A stretch of 64,000 bases of DNA from NCBI RefSeq assembly GCF_013155125.1, contig NZ_CP053564.1, positions 6,579,501 to 6,643,500 of the forward strand. The letters run 5' to 3'. The stretch comes from Pseudonocardia broussonetiae. GTDB lineage: Bacteria; Actinomycetota; Actinomycetes; Mycobacteriales; Pseudonocardiaceae. The notes below the pieces were generated by a model. It was not told the DNA's origin and ran no database searches. It was given only the letters and a program-made list of their open reading frames with translations. Below are positions 27,741 through 37,355 of the stretch, one piece after another; position 1 is the stretch's first letter; each line of letters begins with the position of its first letter. Made by a program: the position numbers and the translations under genes.

Positions 27741-27863
27741 CGGGGCTCTCCTCGGGTGGGCGGCGGGTGTGGGGCCAGCCTGCCGTGTCCGGGGCCGGAG
27801 CGCTGCCCCCACCCGCCCTCCCCACCCGCCCCCCGCTCCCGCCGCCCGCGCCCGCCCCCGCGC

Positions 27864-27920
27864 GTGACAGTGGAGTGGCTTTACTGCCACTGGGCGCCAG
27901 TAGAGCCACTCCACTGTCAC
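27864..27920. terminator. Hairpin repeat copy 1
   Basis: A 57-nt inverted repeat. The left arm starts GTGACAGTGGAGTGGCT, and about 24 nt pair with the right arm ending CCACTCCACTGTCAC, with one G-U-type mismatch, around a short loop. It is closely related to the copy at 28008. It lies downstream of the minus-strand 165-residue gene and upstream of pgm, so it probably ends transcription of the former. Confidence 0.7.
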
Positions 27921-28007
27921 GAGAGCGGGGAGCGGGCGGGCCGGGGGGCATGCGGGCGGGCGGCGGAACCCGTCCCCCGGCACCCGTCCCCCCGGCACCC
28001 GTTCCCA

Positions 28008-28064
28008 GTGACAGTGGAGTGGCTTTACTGCCACTGGGTGCAAGTGAAGCCACTTCACTGTCAC
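28008..28064. terminator. Hairpin repeat copy 2
   Basis: The second 57-nt inverted repeat, with the same left arm (GTGACAGTGGAGTGGCT) as copy 1. Its right arm has diverged to GTGAAGCCACTTCACTG, which weakens the stem slightly. Identical left arms and different right arms suggest duplication followed by drift. Confidence 0.7.
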
Positions 28065-28143
28065 GAGGGCGGGCGTGCGGGGTGGGGCGGGGCGTGCGGG
28101 AGCGGGGTGGGGCGCGGCGGGGCGGGGGTGCGGCGCGTGCGCG

Positions 28144-28641
28144 TCAGGCGGAGAGGGAGCCCTGCTGGCGCGGGATGCGGGCGTGGACCTCGGCCGGGGT
28201 GAGGGCGCGGCTCGTGTCGGTGGCCAGGTGGAAGTGGCCGCTGCGCGAGCGTCCGCACAGGTAGGAGCGCAGCGAGCGGGCGCCGAGCGCCTCGAGCTCG
28301 CGGGCGGCGTTCTCGGCGTCCTCGCGGGTCGAGTAGATGACCTTGCCGTCGGTGCCCCGGCCCTGGCGCAGCGTGACGACGCCGGCGATCTCGGCCTGGC
28401 TCGGCGTGCAGAACACCGGGCGGCCGGCCTTCGTCAGGCGGGCGTGGCGGTGCAGGACCTCGCTGCGCGCGGCGTCGCGGATGCCCTGCGCGGTGGTCGG
28501 CTCGACGATCGCGAACGGCACCGGGGTGTGCCGGACGGGCGTCAGCGGGGCGCGCTGGGCCGGGATGTCACGGGGGCTCGGAACGGAGCGGGGGCCGCGC
28601 TGGGCGGGGATCGCGGTCCGTCCGGGGATGTCGGCGTGCAT
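28144..28641 (-). CDS. Hypothetical protein
   Basis: A 165-residue protein of no family I recognise. The first 60 residues are Pro/Arg-rich and probably disordered (IPAQRGPR and IPAQRAPL form a short internal repeat). A compact part follows: [39 protein letters not shown] and [16 protein letters not shown], with two cysteines and a His pair that might bind metal. The ATG at 28641 follows GAGGAGGG at good spacing; an upstream in-frame start adds an Arg-rich leader. It is divergent from recC across 200 bp and is followed by two strong hairpins. Confidence 0.68.
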   Translation of the reverse strand: MHADIPGRTAIPAQRGPRSVPSPRDIPAQRAPLTPVRHTPVPFAIVEPTTAQGIRDAARSEVLHRHARLTKAGRPVFCTPSQAEIAGVVTLRQGRGTDGKVIYSTREDAENAARELEALGARSLRSYLCGRSRSGHFHLATDTSRALTPAEVHARIPRQQGSLSA

Positions 28642-28841
28642 CTCGGCCCTCCTCGAAGTCGTGGTGCGTCGTCCACCAGATCGCGTTGGGGACACTCTGC
28701 CGTTATCCGCTCGGCGGCGGGATCGCTCGATCGTGTCGATCCTGGCGAACGGTCACGCTCGGTGGTCGCACCGGAGCCGCGTCGAGAAGTGTCGGACCGC
28801 CGCTCTAGCGTGTGGCCCCTACCGACCGGAGGGGGGCCACC

Positions 28842-31800
28842 GTGTTGCACGTCCACCGCGCCGAGCGCGCCGACGCACTCGCGGAGGCCCTGGCCGACGT
28901 CCTGGCGTCGCCGCTGCCCGACCCGTTCGCCACCGAGGTCGTCGCGGTGCCGGCCAAGGGGATCGAGCGCTGGCTGGCCCAGCGGCTCTCCCACCGGCTC
29001 GGCACGGCCACCGGCGGCGGGGTGTGCGCGGGCGTCGCGTTCCCGTCGCCCGGGCGGGTGCTGGGCGCGGCCGTGCACGCCGCGTCGGGCGTCGACCCGT
29101 CGGACGACCCCTGGCGCCCGGAACGGGTGGTGTGGCCGTTGCTGGAGGTGCTCGACGCCGCCGCGGGCGAGCCGTGGTGCCCCGACCTGAGGGCCCACCC
29201 GCGCTGGGCCACCGCCCGCCGGATCGCGGAGCTGTTCGCCACGTACTCCGCGCACCGCCCCGGCATGCTCGACGCGTGGCGCGCCGGGGCCGACGCGCCG
29301 GGCGACCTGTCGTGGCAGTCGGAGCTGTGGCGCCGCGTCCGGGAGCGGATCGGCGCACCCGGCCCGGCCGAGCGGCTGCGCACCGCGGCCGACGCGCTGC
29401 GGGCCGACCCGTCGCTGGCCGAGCTCCCCGAGCGCCTGTCGCTGTTCGGCCCCACCCGGCTCAGCACCGAGCACCTGCTCCTCCTCGACGCGCTCGCGAC
29501 CCACCGCGACGTGCACCTGTGGCTGCCGCACCCCTCCCCCGCGCTGTGGGCCGCCGTCGCGCGGCGGGCGCCCGCGGAGGTGCCCGAGCGCGCGGCCGAC
29601 CCCACGGCCGCGGCCGTCGCCCACCCCCTGCTGTCCTCGCTCGGGCGCGACGTCCGGGAGCTGCAGGTCCGGCTCACCGGCGCGGCGCCGGGGTTCTCCG
29701 ACCACCACCACCCCGCGCCCGAGCCCCCCGACACCCAGCTCGGGCGGCTGCAGCGCGCGCTGCGCGACGACCGCGCCGCCGACGTCGGGCCGGCCGACGG
29801 GTCGGTGCAGGTCCACGCCTGCCACGGCGGGCACCGGCAGGTGGAGGTGCTGCGCGAGGTCGTCGTCGGGCTGCTCGCGGCCGACCCCACGCTGGAGCCG
29901 CGCGACGTGCTCGTCATGTGCCCCGACATCGAGACCTTCGCCCCGCTGATCTCGGCCGCCTTCGGGCTGGGCGAGCTGGGCACGGCGGTGCACCCGGGCC
30001 AGCACCTGCGGGTGCGGCTCGCCGACCGTGCGCTGCGGCAGGTCAACCCGCTGCTCGACACGGTCGGCGCGCTGCTGGAGCTGGCCTCGGCCCGGCTCAC
30101 GGCGTCGCAGCTGCTCGACCTGCTGGCCTCCGAGCCGGTGCGGATGCGCTTCCGGCTCGACGACGACGACGTCGTGCGGATCCGCGAGCTCGTCGTCGCC
30201 TCGGGGGTGCGGTGGGGGCTCGACGCCGCGCACCGCGCCCCGTTCCACCTCGACGGGTTCGGCCAGAACACGTGGGCGGCCGGGCTCGACCGGCTGCTGC
30301 TCGGCGTCACGATGTCGGGCGACTGGCTGGGCACGGCGCTGCCGCTGGACGTGGAGTCGGGCGACGTCGAGCGCGTCGGGCGCCTCGCCGAGTTCGTGCA
30401 CCGGCTCAGCGCGGTGCTGGGCCGGCTGCGGCGCCCGCAGCCGCTGGCGGAGTGGGTCGACGCGCTCACGGCCGGGCTCGACGCGCTCACCGCCACCACC
30501 GCGGCCGACGAGTGGCAGGCCGGGCAGGCCCGCGGGGAGCTGGCCGAGGCGCTGCGCACGGCGGGCCCGCACGGCGCGGTCACCGAGCTGGGCCCGGCCG
30601 ACGTCCGCGGCCTGCTCGACGAGCGGCTGCGCGGGCGCCCGAGCCGGGCGAACTTCCGCACGGGCACGCTCACGGTCGCCACGCTCGTGCCCATGCGCTC
30701 GGTGCCGCACCGCGTGGTGTGCCTGCTCGGGCTCGACGACGGTGTGTTCCCGCGCGCCGGGGTCCCCGACGGCGACGACGTGCTGGCCCGCGCCCCGCTG
30801 GCCGGCGAGCGCGACGCCCGCAGCGAGGACCGCCAGCTCCTGCTCGACGCCGTGTGCGCGGCCACCGAGCACCTCGTCGTCGTGCACTCCGGGGCCGACG
30901 AGCGCACCGGCGCCCGCCGCCCACCCGCGGTGCCGCTCGGGGAGCTGCTCGACGTCGTCGGGCGGTCGGTGGTGGTGCGCCACCCGCTCCAGCCGTTCGA
31001 CGCCCGCAACTTCGCCGCGGGCGCGCTCGGCGTCGCCCGCCCGTTCAGCTTCGACCGCGCCGAGCTCGACGGCGCCCGCGCCGCGGTCGGCACGAAGGCG
31101 CCGCCCGCGCCGTTCCTGGCGGAGCCGCTACCGGTGCGCGACGAGCCGGTGGTCGCGCTCGACGACCTGGTGGCGTTCTGCGAGCACCCGGTGCGGGCGT
31201 TCCTGCGGCAGCGGGTCGGGCTGTCGCTGTTCACCCGCGACGACGACCCCGACGACGCGCTGCCCGTGGAGCTCGACGGGCTGGCCCAGTACGCGATCGG
31301 GAAGCGGATGCTGGCCGACCGGCTGGCCGGGCTGGACCTCGCGCACTGCCGGGCGGCGGAGTGGCGCCGCGGCGACCTGCCGCCGGGGCCGCTGGGCGAG
31401 GCCCTGCTCGCGCGCGTCGTCGACGGGGTGGAGCCGCTGGCCGGGGCGGCGGCGCGGCTCGCGGCGGGCGAGCCGGGTTCGCGCGACGTCGACGTGGAGC
31501 TCGCCGACGGCACCCGCGTCGTCGGCACGCTCGACGGCCTGCACGACGGCACGCTGCTGCGCGTCGAGTACTCGCGGCTCAAGGCCGGGCAGCGGGTGCG
31601 GGCCTGGGTGCGGCTGCTCGCACTGGTGGCCGGCACCGGGGAGAGCTGGCGCGCGGTGAGCCTCGGGCGGGCCGCGCGGCACGGGATCGCGCGGGCGACG
31701 CTGGCGCCGGTCGCGCCGGAGCGGGCGCGGGAGCTGCTGGCCGACCTCGTCGCGCTGCGCCGGGAAGGGCTGTGCGCGCCGCTGCCGCTGGCCACGCAGA

Positions 31801-32048
31801 CGGGCGCGGGCTACGCCAACCGCCGCCTGGGCGGGGCGTCGCCCGACATCGCGCTCACCGACGCCCTGCGCGACTGGACCGGCGCCATCGGCGAGGGCGC
31901 CGACGACGCCCACGTCCGCGTGTGGGGCGCCGGGGCCGAGCTGGCCGCGGAGCCCGGGCCACCCGGGGGCGAGCCCACCCGGTTCGGCGAGCTGGCGATG
32001 CGGCTGTGGCTGCCGCTGCTGGCCCAGGAGGCGGTGGACTTCCCGTGA
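28842..32048 (+). CDS. recC: Exodeoxyribonuclease V subunit gamma (RecC)
   Basis: A 1068-residue subunit of the RecBCD helicase-nuclease, which resects double-strand breaks and reads Chi-type signals through its inactive-helicase fold. Recognisable parts are the N-terminal VPAKGIERWLAQRLSHRLG (about 38-56), VLVMCPDIETFAPLISAAFG near 360, RFRLDDDDVVRIRELV near 435, and VCLLGLDDGVFPR near 630. The C-terminal nuclease-like fold lacks catalytic residues, as expected for RecC. The GTG at 28842 follows GGAGGGGGG by 5 bp and gives VLHVHRAERAD, typical of the family. It is first in a recC-recB-recD operon, as in mycobacteria; recB begins 34 bp after it. Confidence 0.93.
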   Translation: MLHVHRAERADALAEALADVLASPLPDPFATEVVAVPAKGIERWLAQRLSHRLGTATGGGVCAGVAFPSPGRVLGAAVHAASGVDPSDDPWRPERVVWPLLEVLDAAAGEPWCPDLRAHPRWATARRIAELFATYSAHRPGMLDAWRAGADAPGDLSWQSELWRRVRERIGAPGPAERLRTAADALRADPSLAELPERLSLFGPTRLSTEHLLLLDALATHRDVHLWLPHPSPALWAAVARRAPAEVPERAADPTAAAVAHPLLSSLGRDVRELQVRLTGAAPGFSDHHHPAPEPPDTQLGRLQRALRDDRAADVGPADGSVQVHACHGGHRQVEVLREVVVGLLAADPTLEPRDVLVMCPDIETFAPLISAAFGLGELGTAVHPGQHLRVRLADRALRQVNPLLDTVGALLELASARLTASQLLDLLASEPVRMRFRLDDDDVVRIRELVVASGVRWGLDAAHRAPFHLDGFGQNTWAAGLDRLLLGVTMSGDWLGTALPLDVESGDVERVGRLAEFVHRLSAVLGRLRRPQPLAEWVDALTAGLDALTATTAADEWQAGQARGELAEALRTAGPHGAVTELGPADVRGLLDERLRGRPSRANFRTGTLTVATLVPMRSVPHRVVCLLGLDDGVFPRAGVPDGDDVLARAPLAGERDARSEDRQLLLDAVCAATEHLVVVHSGADERTGARRPPAVPLGELLDVVGRSVVVRHPLQPFDARNFAAGALGVARPFSFDRAELDGARAAVGTKAPPAPFLAEPLPVRDEPVVALDDLVAFCEHPVRAFLRQRVGLSLFTRDDDPDDALPVELDGLAQYAIGKRMLADRLAGLDLAHCRAAEWRRGDLPPGPLGEALLARVVDGVEPLAGAAARLAAGEPGSRDVDVELADGTRVVGTLDGLHDGTLLRVEYSRLKAGQRVRAWVRLLALVAGTGESWRAVSLGRAARHGIARATLAPVAPERARELLADLVALRREGLCAPLPLATQTGAGYANRRLGGASPDIALTDALRDWTGAIGEGADDAHVRVWGAGAELAAEPGPPGGEPTRFGELAMRLWLPLLAQEAVDFP

Positions 32049-32082
32049 GCACCGCCGACGCACTCTTCTCCGCGGAGGCGAC

Positions 32083-35000
32083 ATGAGCGCCGTCCTGGCC
32101 CCTGCCGCGTTCGACGTCTGCGCCGCCCTGCCCACCGGCACCACCGTCCTGGAGGCCAGCGCCGGCACCGGCAAGACGTTCACGATCGCCGCGCTCGCCG
32201 CGCGGTACGTGGCCGAGGGCCGGGCCGCGCTGCCCGAGCTGATGCTGGTCACCTTCGGCCGCGAGGCCACCACGGAGCTGCGGGAGCGGGTGCGGGAGCG
32301 GCTGGTCACGGCGGCCGACGGGCTGGCCGACCCGGTCGCCGCCCGCGCCGGGTCCGACGACGTCCTCGCCCTGCTGGCCGACGCGCCAGACGCCGAGATC
32401 GCGGCCCGGCGCGAGCGGCTCACCCGCGCGCTGGCCGGCTTCGACGCCGCCACGATCGCCACCACCCACCAGTTCTGCCAGCAGATGCTCGCCGGGCTCG
32501 GGGTGGCGGGCGACACCGATCCCGGCGCGGAGTTCGTGGAGTCGATCGACGACCTGATCTCCGAGGTCGTCGACGACTTCTACGTGCGCAAGTACGGGGC
32601 GCGCGGGGCGGGCACGCCGGCGTTCGGGCGGGTCGAGGCGGGCAAGCTGGCGCGTGCCGCGGTGCTCGACGGGCAGGCCCGGCTCGAGCCGGCGCACGCG
32701 CCCGACGGCTCCCCCGCGCAGGTGCGGCACCGGTTCGCGAGCGCGGTGCGCGGCGAGGTCGCGAAGCGCAAGCGCGAGCGGCGGCTCTACACCTACGACG
32801 ACATGCTCACGCGCCTGTCCGCGGCGCTGCAGGACCCCGACGGCACCGCGGCGCGGCGGCTGCGCGAGCGCTACCGCGTCGTGCTCGTCGACGAGTTCCA
32901 GGACACCGACCCGGTGCAGTGGCACATCCTGCGCACCGCGTTCCACGGGCACACGACGCTGGTCCTGATCGGCGACCCCAAGCAGGCGATCTACGCGTTC
33001 CGCGGCGCCGACGTCGTCAGCTACCTCGACGCCACCACCACGGCCGACCGGCACGCCACGCTGGCCCGCAACTGGCGCAGCGACGCCCCGCTGCTCGACG
33101 CCCTCGACGTCCTGTTCGACGGCGCCGCCCTGGGCGACGAGCGCATCCGCGTGCACCGCGTCGACGCCGCGCACCCCGTGCCGCGCCTGTCCGGGGCGCC
33201 CGTCGACACACCCGTCCGGATCCGGGTGCTCGGCCGCGACGGGCTGCCGCAGTCCGGGCGCAAGCTCGCGCTCGCTCCGCCGGCTCGGGCGCGGGTCGCG
33301 CGCGACTGCGCCGCGGAGGTCGCGGCGCTGCTCGCGAGCCCGGCGCAGCTCGACGGGCGCCCGGTGCAGCCCGGCGACGTCGCCGTCCTGGTGCGCACCA
33401 ACGAGCAGGCCTCGGTGGTGCGGGCCGCGCTGTCGGCCGTCGGGGTGCCGGCGGTGTCGTCGGGCACGGCGAGCGTGTTCGGCACGCCGGTCGCGCGGGA
33501 GTGGCTCACGATGCTGGAGGCGCTGGAGCAGCCGCGGGCGTTCCGGGTGCGGGCGGCGGCGCTCACCTGCTTCGTCGGGGTCACCGCGGCGCAGCTGTGC
33601 TCCGCCGATGCCGACGCCCTGCTCGACCACCTCGGCGGCACGCTGCGCGACTGGGCCGCGGTCCTGCACGGGCGCGGGGTGGCGGCGCTGCTGGAGGCCG
33701 TCACCGGCCCCTCGTCCGACGGCGCGGGGCTGCCCGAGCGGATCCTGCGCACCGCCGACGGCGAGCGCACGCTCACCGACCTGCGCCACGTCGCCCAGTC
33801 CCTGCACCACGCGGCCACCACGCAGCACCTCGGCCCGTCCGCGCTGGTCGACTGGCTGCGCCACCGCATCGCCGACGCCGCCACCGACGTGGGCAGCGAG
33901 CGCAGCAGGCGACTGGAGTCCGACGCCGCCGCGGTGCAGATCATCACGGTGCACCGCAGCAAGGGCCTCGAGTTCCCGGTCGTGCACGTGCCGTTCGCCT
34001 GGGACCGCTTCGTCGGCGACCCCGCCTTCCCGCTGCTGCACGACGCGCGCGGCGAGCGGGTGCTCGACGTCGGCGGCCCGACCGGCGAGTCGTGGGCCGA
34101 GCACTGCGACCGCCACCGCGCCGAGGAGGCCGGGGAGGACCTGCGGCTGCTCTACGTCGCACTCACCCGCGCCCGCAGCCAGGTCGTCACGTGGTGGGTG
34201 CCGGCCACCACCGTCGCGTCCTCGCCGCTGCACCGGGTGCTGTTCGGGCGCGGCTCGGGCGGCGCGCTCGCCGAGTCCTACAAGGTGCCCGCCGATCCCG
34301 CGGCGCTCGACGTGCTGCGCGGGCTGGCGTCCTCGACCACGGCGGTGGAGCCGGTCGGTCCGCCCGCCGAGCCGGTGTTCACCCCGCGCGAGCCCGCGGC
34401 CGTCGCGCCGGCGGTCGCGTCGTTCGACCGGGTGCTCGACACCGACTGGCGGCGCACGTCCTACACCGCGCTCACGGCCACCGCCGGGCACCACGCCCCG
34501 ACCGCGCTCACCGAGCCCGACGAGCCGCGCGTCGACGACGAGCCGGCACCCGACCCGTCCGACCCCGGCACCCCCGCCGACCCGGCCGTGCCCGGCGCCC
34601 TCGCGGTGCCGTCGCCGATGGGCGCGCTGCCGCTCGGGGCGGCGTTCGGCACGCTCGTGCACGCGGTGCTCGAGTCGGCCGACCTCACCGCGCCCGACCT
34701 CGCCGCCGAGCTCACCGCGCACGCGGCCGAGCAGTTGGCGTTCCGTCCGGTGGCCGGGCTCGACGCCCCGACGCTGGCCGCGGCGCTGCTGCCGTCGGTG
34801 CGCACGCCGCTGGGGCCGCTCGCGGACGGGCTGCGCCTGGCCGACGTCGCCCCGCGCGACCGCCTCGCCGAGCTCGACTTCGAGCTGCCGCTGGCCGGGG
34901 GCGACGACGCGTCCGGCCCGCCGCTCACGCTCGACGCGCTGGTGCCGCTGCTGCGCACGCACCTCGGGCCGGCCGACCCGCTGCACGCCTACGCCGACGA

Positions 35001-35430
35001 CCTCGCCGCGCTCGGGCCGTCGCCGCTGCGGGGGTACCTCACCGGCAGCATCGACGCGGTGCTGCGCCTGCCCTCGGGCGGCTTCGCGATCGTCGACTAC
35101 AAGACCAACTGGCTCGGCCCGCCCGGCGGCGTCGAGCCGCTCGTCGCCGCGCACTACACGCCGGGGCGCCTGGCCGAGGCCATGCGCGGCGCCCACTACC
35201 CGCTGCAGGCCCTGCTCTACGGGGTGGCGCTGCACCGCTACCTGCGCTGGCGCCTGCCCGCCTACGACCCCGCCCGCCACCTCGGCGGTGTGCTCTACCT
35301 GTTCGTGCGCGGGATGTGCGGGCCCGACACCCCGGTCGTCGACGGCGTGCCGTGCGGGGTGTTCAGCTGGGCCCCGCCGCCCGCGCTGGTCGCCGAGCTG
35401 TCCGCGCTGCTGGAGAGGGGTGCACCGTGA
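32083..35430 (+). CDS. recB: Exodeoxyribonuclease V subunit beta (RecB)
   Basis: A 1115-residue superfamily 1 helicase and nuclease, the 3'-5' motor and sole nuclease of RecBCD. The Walker A is EASAGTGKTFTIAA (about 23-36), Walker B is VVLVDEFQDTDPVQW near 265, then LIGDPKQAIYAFRGAD and the motif V/VI region ITVHRSKGLEFPVVHVPF and LLYVALTRAR. The C-terminal nuclease domain has GSIDAVLRLPSGG and IVDYKTNW near 985-1010, with the Asp and Lys of the PD-(D/E)XK site intact. The ATG at 32083 follows GGAGG. Its stop overlaps the recD GTG start (GTGA), so synthesis of RecB and RecD is likely coupled. Confidence 0.95.
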   Translation: MSAVLAPAAFDVCAALPTGTTVLEASAGTGKTFTIAALAARYVAEGRAALPELMLVTFGREATTELRERVRERLVTAADGLADPVAARAGSDDVLALLADAPDAEIAARRERLTRALAGFDAATIATTHQFCQQMLAGLGVAGDTDPGAEFVESIDDLISEVVDDFYVRKYGARGAGTPAFGRVEAGKLARAAVLDGQARLEPAHAPDGSPAQVRHRFASAVRGEVAKRKRERRLYTYDDMLTRLSAALQDPDGTAARRLRERYRVVLVDEFQDTDPVQWHILRTAFHGHTTLVLIGDPKQAIYAFRGADVVSYLDATTTADRHATLARNWRSDAPLLDALDVLFDGAALGDERIRVHRVDAAHPVPRLSGAPVDTPVRIRVLGRDGLPQSGRKLALAPPARARVARDCAAEVAALLASPAQLDGRPVQPGDVAVLVRTNEQASVVRAALSAVGVPAVSSGTASVFGTPVAREWLTMLEALEQPRAFRVRAAALTCFVGVTAAQLCSADADALLDHLGGTLRDWAAVLHGRGVAALLEAVTGPSSDGAGLPERILRTADGERTLTDLRHVAQSLHHAATTQHLGPSALVDWLRHRIADAATDVGSERSRRLESDAAAVQIITVHRSKGLEFPVVHVPFAWDRFVGDPAFPLLHDARGERVLDVGGPTGESWAEHCDRHRAEEAGEDLRLLYVALTRARSQVVTWWVPATTVASSPLHRVLFGRGSGGALAESYKVPADPAALDVLRGLASSTTAVEPVGPPAEPVFTPREPAAVAPAVASFDRVLDTDWRRTSYTALTATAGHHAPTALTEPDEPRVDDEPAPDPSDPGTPADPAVPGALAVPSPMGALPLGAAFGTLVHAVLESADLTAPDLAAELTAHAAEQLAFRPVAGLDAPTLAAALLPSVRTPLGPLADGLRLADVAPRDRLAELDFELPLAGGDDASGPPLTLDALVPLLRTHLGPADPLHAYADDLAALGPSPLRGYLTGSIDAVLRLPSGGFAIVDYKTNWLGPPGGVEPLVAAHYTPGRLAEAMRGAHYPLQALLYGVALHRYLRWRLPAYDPARHLGGVLYLFVRGMCGPDTPVVDGVPCGVFSWAPPPALVAELSALLERGAP

Positions 35431-37301
35431 CGGTCCCCGCCGCCCCTGTCCCCGTCGCCGCCGCCCCCGTGCCCGCCCCGGTCCTCACGCCCGCCGAGGC
35501 CGACCCGCACGACGCCCGCCTGGTGCTCGGGGGGTCGGGCCTGCTCGCGGTGTTCAACGCCGCCGGCGTCCTCGACGCCGCCGACGTCCACACCGCGCAG
35601 CGGGTCGGGCGGCTCGGCGGCGAGTCCGACGAGGCGGTGCTGCTCGCCGTCGCGCTGGCCGTGCGGGCGGTGCGGCTGGGGTCGGTCTGCGTCGACCTCG
35701 CCGCGGCCGACCGCACCGTCCTGGGCGAGGGCGACGAGCTCCTCGACGTCTCGGCCCTGCCCTGGCCCGAGCCCGGCGCGTGGCACGCCGCCTGCCTGGC
35801 CGGGCCGCTGGTGGCCGACGGCGCCGACGCCCCGGCCGGGCGCCCGCTGCGGATGGTCGCCGGGCAGCTCTACCTGGAGCGCTACTGGCGCGAGGAGGAG
35901 CTCGTGCGGCTCTCCCTGCGCGAGCGGGCCGCCGCCGCGCCGCCCGCGCACGACCTCGCCGCGCTGCGCGCCGGCCTCGACGCGCTGTTCCCCGACCCGC
36001 TCGCGCTGCGCCAGCGCCAGGCCGCCGCCGTGGCGTCGCTGCGGCGCGTCACCGTGCTCGCCGGCGGCCCGGGCACCGGCAAGACCACCACCGTCGCGGC
36101 GCTGCTGACGCTGCTGCTCGACCAGCCCGGCCCGTCGCCGCGCATCGCGCTGGCCGCACCCACCGGCAAGGCCGCGGCCCGGCTGCAGGAGGCGGTCGCC
36201 GAGCGCCTGTCCCCCGCGCACCGCGAGCGGGTTGCCGAGGCCTCCACGCTGCACCGGCTGCTGGGCTGGCGGCCCGGCGGCGGCTCCGGGGCGTTCCGGC
36301 ACGACCGCACGCTCCGGCTGCCCTACGACGTGGTCGTCGTCGACGAGACGTCGATGGTGTCGCTGACGATGATGGCGCGGCTGCTCGACGCGGTGCGCCC
36401 CGAAGCCCGCCTCGTGCTGGTCGGCGACCCCGACCAGCTCGCCTCGGTCGAGGCCGGTGCGGTGCTGGGCGACCTCGCGCGCGCCGCGGGCCGCCCCGAG
36501 CCCGCCCTCGACAGCGCGCTCGCCGCGCTCGCCGTCCCCACCGGCGTGGTGCACGGCGTCGTCACCCTCGACCACGTCTGGCGCTTCGACGGCGCCATCG
36601 CCGAGCTCGCCCGCGCGGTGCAGGCGGGCGACGCCGAGCGCGCGCTGGCCGTCCTGCGCCGCGGCGATCCGGCGCTCGCGTTCACCGACGACGACGGCCC
36701 GGCGGCCGTCGAGGGAGCGCGGGCCGACGTCGTCGCAGCCGGCCGTGCGCTCGCCGACGCCGCGCGCGCCGGTGACGTCGACGCCGCGGTCGCCGGTCTC
36801 GACGCCCACCGCGTGCTGTGCGCGCACCGCCGCGGCCCGTACGGGGTGGCGCGCTGGACCCTCGACGTCGACCGCTGGCTCGGCCACGGCGGCGCCGCTC
36901 GCGAGCCCTGGTGGCCCGGCCGCGCGGTGCTGGTCACCACCAACGACTACGACGCCGGCCTGTTCAACGGCGACACCGGCGTCGCCGTCACCACCCCCGA
37001 CGGCCTGCGCGTGGCCTTCGCCCGCGGCGGCCCGCCCACCCTGTTCGCCCCGTCGCGGCTGTCGGAGGTCACCGGCGTGCACGCGATGACCGTGCACCGC
37101 GGGCAGGGCAGCCAGTTCACGCGCGTCACCGTGGTCCTGCCGCCCGCCGAGTCGCCCCTGCTCACCCGCGAGCTCCTCTACACCGCGGTCACCCGCGCCA
37201 AGGACTTCGTGCGGGTGGTGGGCACCGCCGACGCCGTGCGGGCGGCGGTGGAGCGGCCGGTCGCCCGGGCGAGTGGGCTGCGGCACCGGCTCGACTCCTG
37301 A
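35427..37301 (+). CDS. recD: Exodeoxyribonuclease V subunit alpha (RecD)
   Basis: A 624-residue superfamily 1B helicase, the 5'-3' motor of RecBCD. After an Ala/Pro-rich N-terminal tail of about 25 residues comes the N-terminal domain that contacts RecC. Walker A is LAGGPGTGKTTTVAALL (about 212-228), then APTGKAAARLQEAV, Walker B VVVDETSMVSLTMMARLL, LVGDPDQLASVEAGAVL and the C-terminal VHAMTVHRGQGSQF and LLYTAVTRAKDFV. All helicase motifs are present. The start is a GTG overlapping the recB stop by 4 bp. It ends the operon; the following lipoprotein gene is convergent. Confidence 0.95.
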   Translation: MTVPAAPVPVAAAPVPAPVLTPAEADPHDARLVLGGSGLLAVFNAAGVLDAADVHTAQRVGRLGGESDEAVLLAVALAVRAVRLGSVCVDLAAADRTVLGEGDELLDVSALPWPEPGAWHAACLAGPLVADGADAPAGRPLRMVAGQLYLERYWREEELVRLSLRERAAAAPPAHDLAALRAGLDALFPDPLALRQRQAAAVASLRRVTVLAGGPGTGKTTTVAALLTLLLDQPGPSPRIALAAPTGKAAARLQEAVAERLSPAHRERVAEASTLHRLLGWRPGGGSGAFRHDRTLRLPYDVVVVDETSMVSLTMMARLLDAVRPEARLVLVGDPDQLASVEAGAVLGDLARAAGRPEPALDSALAALAVPTGVVHGVVTLDHVWRFDGAIAELARAVQAGDAERALAVLRRGDPALAFTDDDGPAAVEGARADVVAAGRALADAARAGDVDAAVAGLDAHRVLCAHRRGPYGVARWTLDVDRWLGHGGAAREPWWPGRAVLVTTNDYDAGLFNGDTGVAVTTPDGLRVAFARGGPPTLFAPSRLSEVTGVHAMTVHRGQGSQFTRVTVVLPPAESPLLTRELLYTAVTRAKDFVRVVGTADAVRAAVERPVARASGLRHRLDS

Positions 37302-37355
37302 CCGCTGCACCCCACCGGCGCTCCCGACCGCTCCGGACCAGCACCGCCGCCCGCG

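Larger units (their letters stand above)
27741..28143. other. Intergenic region with two related hairpins
   Basis: This 403-bp gap lies between pgm and the next minus-strand gene. It is very C/G-rich and contains two 57-nt hairpins (27864-27920 and 28008-28064) but no convincing gene. Frames that cross it encode repeats of the hairpin itself. The pgm promoter should lie in 27741-27860; I see no clear consensus boxes there. Confidence 0.7.

Noticed and set aside
27741..28140. Frames through the two hairpins (HCHE- and LYCHW-like repeats)
   Set aside because: The repeats come from the inverted-repeat DNA itself, the frames lack a usable start, and the sequence reads similarly on both strands.
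31855..37310. Long minus-strand frames opposite recB and recD
   Set aside because: These are Gly/Arg/Val-rich antisense shadows with no protein motifs, whereas recB and recD show complete helicase motifs on the plus strand.
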